Assembly: GCA_002083365.1 (NCBI GenBank)
Contig: LVWS01000033.1
Span: 186,001-250,000, forward strand
DNA length: 64,000 bases
Source: Nitrospira sp. SG-bin1
Lineage (GTDB): Bacteria; Nitrospirota; Nitrospiria; Nitrospirales; Nitrospiraceae
Direction of reading: 5' to 3'
The translations under genes were made by a program, and so were the position numbers. This document shows positions 61,002 to 64,000 of this stretch, piece by piece. The stretch's first letter is position 1, and each line of letters starts with the position of its first letter. The notes under the pieces are model-generated. The model did not search any database and was not told the origin of the DNA. It worked only from the letters and a program-made list of their open reading frames with translations.

Positions 61002-61322
61002 ATGGTTGCCAGTGCTCTTTCCACCAAGAAAGCCGTGGCGCTGTTTCATGCCCTGTCGGATGAGACACGCTTGGCGTTGCTGGAACGATTGAAAGATGGA
61101 GAACAATGCGTCTGCGAGCTGATGGACGCGATGAAAGCCGCGCAGTCGCGGCTGTCGTTTCACCTCAAAGTGCTCAAGGACGCGGGACTGGTCGAGGATC
61201 GACGTGAGGGACGCTGGATGTATTACTCGCTCAGTGGTCAGGCCCTTGAGGAGCTGGATGACTTGGTGGATTCGCTCAAGAAAGCGGCACGATCGGCTGG
61301 TTCATCACGACGCTGCTGCTGA
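61002..61322 (+). CDS. arsR: ArsR-family arsenic-responsive repressor
   Basis: 106 residues from ATG 61002 (GTG 61035 within AVALFHAL is possible, giving 95). Winged HTH with ALFHALSDETRLALLERLKD; the alpha-3 metal-site motif EQCVCELM has Cys36 and Cys38, the canonical C-V-C As(III)-binding pair; recognition helix AAQSRLSFHLKVLKDAGLVE. The extra C-terminal Cys pair (SRRCC) could complete the site. It represses its own operon and is released by As(III). The stop lies 46 bases before arsM. Confidence 0.9.
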   Translation: MVASALSTKKAVALFHALSDETRLALLERLKDGEQCVCELMDAMKAAQSRLSFHLKVLKDAGLVEDRREGRWMYYSLSGQALEELDDLVDSLKKAARSAGSSRRCC

Positions 61323-61368
61323 TTTTTTCGACGCTTATAGATCAACATTACTTGATGGGAGGTGGATC

Positions 61369-62235
61369 ATGAGTGACGCACAGACGCTCAAAGAGGAGAT
61401 CAAGACCAGATACGGGCAAGCCGCGTTGCAGGCCCAACGCCAGGAGCGGCGGTCGTGCTGTGGGACGGGAACTGTTTTGGAAGCCGGCAAGCTCGACCCT
61501 ATCACCTCTCATCTTTACGCGGACCAAGAGACCGCTGCGCTTCCCGAGGACGCGGTACGGGCCTCGCTCGGTTGCGGCAATCCCACGGCGTTGGCGCAGA
61601 TCACGCCGGGGGAAACGGTCTTGGATTTAGGATCGGGTGGTGGGATCGACGTGTTGCTCTCCGCGCGACGAGTGGGGCCGACCGGGAAGGTGTATGGCCT
61701 GGACATGACCGACGAAATGCTGGCGATCGCTCGGGCCAATCAGGCCAAGGCCGGGGTGTCGAATGTGGAATTCCTGAAGGGCGACATCGAGCATATTCCC
61801 TTGCCCGACCATTCCGTCGATCTCATCATTTCCAACTGCGTGATCAATCTGTCACCGGACAAAGACCAGGTGCTGGCCGAAGCCTTCCGTGTCCTGAAGC
61901 CGGGAGGGAGGCTGGCGGTGTCGGATATCGTGGTGCGAGGGGAAATTCCTCGAGACATCCAGCGCAACATCGAACTCTGGGCCGGCTGTATCGCCGGCGC
62001 GTTGGAGGAGCAGCAGTACATCGCGAAGCTCGAACGAGCGGGATTCGAACGAGTCTCGATCGAGCCGACCCGAGTGTATACGGCCGCTGATGCGCGTGAT
62101 TTGTTCGAGGGAACCGATCTCGACCTCAACGTCGTCGCGCCGGCCGTCGATGGCAAGTTCATCAGCGGGTTCGTACGGGCGACGAAACCGGAAGCGGGTC
62201 CGGCGGCCTGCTGCTCGGCGAGCTGTTGCCCATGA
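61369..62235 (+). CDS. arsM: arsenite methyltransferase
   Basis: 288 residues, class I SAM methyltransferase. SAM site VLDLGSGGGIDVLLSARRVG at 84-103. The conserved cysteines of ArsM are present: Cys30-Cys31 in RRSCCGTG, Cys69 in SLGCGNP, Cys157 in ISNCVINL and Cys207 in WAGCIAGA; N-terminal Cys is one of the arsenic-binding pairs. It methylates As(III) to mono- and dimethyl forms, which are volatile or exported. The C-terminal tail GPAACCSASCCP is Cys-rich and may load or hold arsenic. ATGA overlap with arsC. Confidence 0.92.
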   Translation: MSDAQTLKEEIKTRYGQAALQAQRQERRSCCGTGTVLEAGKLDPITSHLYADQETAALPEDAVRASLGCGNPTALAQITPGETVLDLGSGGGIDVLLSARRVGPTGKVYGLDMTDEMLAIARANQAKAGVSNVEFLKGDIEHIPLPDHSVDLIISNCVINLSPDKDQVLAEAFRVLKPGGRLAVSDIVVRGEIPRDIQRNIELWAGCIAGALEEQQYIAKLERAGFERVSIEPTRVYTAADARDLFEGTDLDLNVVAPAVDGKFISGFVRATKPEAGPAACCSASCCP

Positions 62236-62648
62236 AACAGCGCGTGTTGTTCCTCTGTACGGGGAATTCGGCTCGCAGCCAGATGGCGGAAGGCCTGCTG
62301 CGTCATCTGGCCGGAGATCGATATGACGTCTCGAGTGCCGGAACGCATCCCGTCGGGCTCAATGCCGGCGCGGTGACGGCCATGCAGGAGCTGGGCATCG
62401 ATATTTCCGCACAGCGGTCAAAGCGCATGGACGAATTTGTGGACCAGGCGTTCGACTATGTCATTACCGTGTGCGATCGTGCCAAGGAGTCTTGTCCTCG
62501 TTGGCCCGACACGGGACGGCTCGTCCATTGGAGTTTCGAGGACCCTGCTGCCGTAGTGGAACCGGCTGAAGAACGGCGCAAGGCCTTTCGGACGGTACGG
62601 GATCACATCAGAACGCACATCGAAGGATTCTTTTCGATCGGCCGTTAG
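62232..62648 (+). CDS. arsC: thioredoxin-coupled arsenate reductase
   Basis: 138 residues from the ATG that overlaps the arsM stop. Low-molecular-weight phosphatase fold with P-loop LCTGNSARSQMAEG (Cys9, C-x5-R) and the redox pair Cys81 and Cys88 in VCDRAKESCPRWP, which marks the thioredoxin-linked class rather than the glutaredoxin class. It reduces As(V) to As(III), the substrate of the upstream methyltransferase. Placing methylation before reduction in the operon fits detoxification without an Acr3/ArsB pump, which I do not see here. Confidence 0.92.
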   Translation: MKQRVLFLCTGNSARSQMAEGLLRHLAGDRYDVSSAGTHPVGLNAGAVTAMQELGIDISAQRSKRMDEFVDQAFDYVITVCDRAKESCPRWPDTGRLVHWSFEDPAAVVEPAEERRKAFRTVRDHIRTHIEGFFSIGR

Positions 62649-62776
62649 AGGCGGCATCCGAGAGCCGCTCATCCCACCGCAAGCGGCCGATGAGGCGTTG
62701 CCTCGCTTCCGGGGTGTGCTTGCGCACTTAGGGGAACTCCGTTATAGTGCCCCCACCCCACCACGGAGGAATACTA

Positions 62777-63193
62777 ATGAATAAGATGCCGGTAGTCATC
62801 GGGCTTTTTGGCTTCGCCTGCCTCTTGGGAGCTGGGTGCGCTTCGGAACTGGCCATGATGCAACCGACATCGGGAGGTCCATCGGTGTTCCCGACCGCGA
62901 CCAAGGTAGTGTCTGCGGGACTATCGGATTCCCTGCAGGCATGCTTGTCAAAGATCTCGAATGAGTCCAGCGATGGGGCGAAGATGGTCGCCGAACAAAG
63001 CTGTCGGGACAATGAAAAGATTCATCAAGGCGTGGTGGGGACGGCCATCGCCAAAAGCGGCAATCGCGCCTCCGCCGGTACGCAAGGTGATTCGATGCAT
63101 GCCTGCATGGCCCGCATCTCCACGGACGCGACGGCCGGTCAACGAATGTTGGCGGAAGAAAGTTGCAAACGTGATGAGCTCACCCATCACTGA
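62777..63193 (+). CDS. lipoprotein with duplicated Cys-pair motif
   Basis: 138 residues from ATG 62777 behind GGAGGAA. Signal peptide with lipobox LGAGC (Cys21). Mature part holds two copies of a 35-residue unit, 50-84 and 104-138. Shared layout: D-S-x-x-A-C-x3-I-S-x5-G-x-x-M-x-A-E-x-S-C. Cys56/Cys76 and Cys110/Cys130 are each 20 apart, so two disulfides are likely. The short connector between them is Gly/Ala/Ser-rich. No family recognised. It is 128 bases behind arsC but has its own upstream region with small hairpins. Confidence 0.7.
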   Translation: MNKMPVVIGLFGFACLLGAGCASELAMMQPTSGGPSVFPTATKVVSAGLSDSLQACLSKISNESSDGAKMVAEQSCRDNEKIHQGVVGTAIAKSGNRASAGTQGDSMHACMARISTDATAGQRMLAEESCKRDELTHH

Positions 63194-63626
63194 GAACAAA
63201 CCAGGACATCCAGGACCGATCCGGCTGCCAAGCGCAGTCCCAGGTCACGCACAGGGCGCTGGTCGCGTGGTGTGATACCTACTTTGGAATCTACGGGGCA
63301 TCGAACGTCGTATTTCTCTCCTCCACAGCTCCAGGCACCTTTCCGAGGATAGACCCCACATTCTGTCACTCGTCCATCTCCATCAAGTCACTCGCATCAG
63401 CGTGTAGGCCCGCGCCGATCTTGTTCAGGCGACGCGAGCCTTCGCATCATGGACCATGCGCTGCTGAAGCGCTGCCGCCTTCGTCCGACGTCGAATCAAG
63501 TATTGATAAGCATCTCTTATCGAATATTAATAAACTATCAATTGGACTGATCGACTAGGGGAAGTTATCTTCCGCTCAAGCATGCGGAATGATCTGCAGC
63601 AGATCACAAACCACAAGGAGGGAGTT
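63194..63626. other. intergenic region with AT-rich dyad promoter zone
   Basis: About 430 bases without a supported frame. The right part is sharply AT-rich; GATAAG (63505-63510) and CTTATC (63516-63521) form an inverted repeat with a five-base spacer, extended by flanking A/T. This is the expected promoter/operator zone for the exported repeat protein at 63627. Otherwise nothing seen. Confidence 0.45.
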
Positions 63627-63980
63627 ATGAGAAGCAAGTCCATCGTAACGATCGGATTCATGACAATGATGGCCGTGGCCGGCGTAGTGAGTGCATCTGG
63701 CAGTTTCGCGTCGGATGTGGGCTCTATCGCAGCCTCAGAGCGTATCGGACATGGAGGATCGACCTATTCGTCGAACTCCGACGGGGCGGGTGTGTGCCGG
63801 ATGAAGGCGGACATGGCTGAACGAATCGGAGCCGGAGGGTCAACCTATTCATCCAGCCAGACGATGTCCGCCCAGGCCGGTGGGTGTCGAACGAGGGGAG
63901 AGGGCAGAAACAAAGTGGATGTCATCGAGCGGATTGGACATGGAGGATCGAGTTATTCTTTCGGCTTGCCGATGAGCTAG
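63627..63980 (+). CDS. small exported protein with three ERIGxGGSxYS repeats
   Basis: 117 residues from ATG 63627 behind GGAGGGA (the earlier ATG 63582 lacks one). Signal peptide through about residue 28 (SASGSFASD). Mature part repeats E-R-I-G-(H/A)-G-G-S-(T/S)-Y-S three times, at 38-49, 65-76 and 101-112, with a Cys in each spacer (57 and 87). Gly/Ser/Tyr-rich, probably a structural or aggregating secreted peptide; function and family unknown. Confidence 0.7.
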   Translation: MRSKSIVTIGFMTMMAVAGVVSASGSFASDVGSIAASERIGHGGSTYSSNSDGAGVCRMKADMAERIGAGGSTYSSSQTMSAQAGGCRTRGEGRNKVDVIERIGHGGSSYSFGLPMS

Positions 63981-64000
63981 CGGTGGACAAACTGGAATGG

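Noticed and set aside
63555..63560. Single CTAGGG before the repeat protein
   Set aside because: No right half CCCTAG at the required distance.
1..64000. Prophage, integrase-bounded island or plasmid origin
   Set aside because: No integrase, structural phage gene, rep gene, iterons or tRNA attachment site were found; only isolated IS3 remnants.

Overview
The window reads as chromosomal DNA of a GC-rich (roughly 58-60% by eye) Gram-negative bacterium. The outer-membrane/periplasmic efflux systems, lipoproteins and many PAS-type sensor kinases support a Gram-negative envelope. The overall protein style (short zinc-ribbon proteins, a Cus-type pump, CsbD/DUF1328/PepSY/BON stress proteins, GT4-MFS-BON-MFS-debranching enzyme locus) makes me suspect Nitrospira (Nitrospirota). 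That is an inference: there is no rRNA, tRNA or housekeeping marker here.

Layout. 0-4 kb is a visibly AT-richer accessory patch with an AroM-family protein, a decayed IS3-type transposase orfA and a 709-residue protein I cannot assign. 4-8.5 kb holds small zinc-ribbon and L7/L12-like proteins, an AEC transporter and decayed gene remains. 8.5-19.6 kb is a metal/cation block: a CusC-CusB-CusA-like pump with Met-rich adaptor ends, a membrane protein, a Na+/Ca2+ exchanger-type antiporter and a P2-type ATPase. 19.8-27 kb is an envelope-modification cluster: two intact SGNH-hydrolase proteins, a deleted third, a NodU/CmcH-type carbamoyltransferase with a decayed second copy, SxtJ and a DUF5989 mini-protein, interrupted by IS3 and histidine-kinase debris.

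27.5-33.3 kb is a signalling block: a free-standing CheB C-terminal zinc domain, a CheB methylesterase, a CheB-CheR-PAS fusion and a HisKA_3 kinase. 34-43.7 kb has two unassigned proteins, then a GT4 glycosyltransferase, two EntS-like MFS transporters flanking a double-BON protein, and an amylo-alpha-1,6-glucosidase family enzyme. 44-50 kb has a 1197-residue six-PAS hybrid kinase and tandem Crp/Fnr-like regulators with palindromic operators. 50-57 kb (minus strand) carries DUF1328, PepSY and CsbD stress proteins, then an operon usp - P-type ATPase - MacA-like adaptor - MacB/FtsX-like permease that has no ATPase gene. 57.6-60.7 kb has CBS-domain proteins, an isochorismatase-type hydrolase, a lipoprotein and a PII-like protein. 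61-62.6 kb is an arsR-arsM-arsC operon without an efflux pump. Two small exported repeat proteins close the window.

The most unusual signal is not a gene: five intergenic sites share the 16-bp inverted repeat CTAGGG-N4-CCCTAG with identical spacing. They lie upstream of csbD, a lipoprotein gene, an SGNH gene, a zinc-ribbon operon and the CheB-related block, which suggests a small stress/envelope regulon under one dimeric regulator. The second candidate is the carbamoyltransferase-SxtJ-DUF5989-SGNH cluster, probably a poorly described surface-glycan decoration system.
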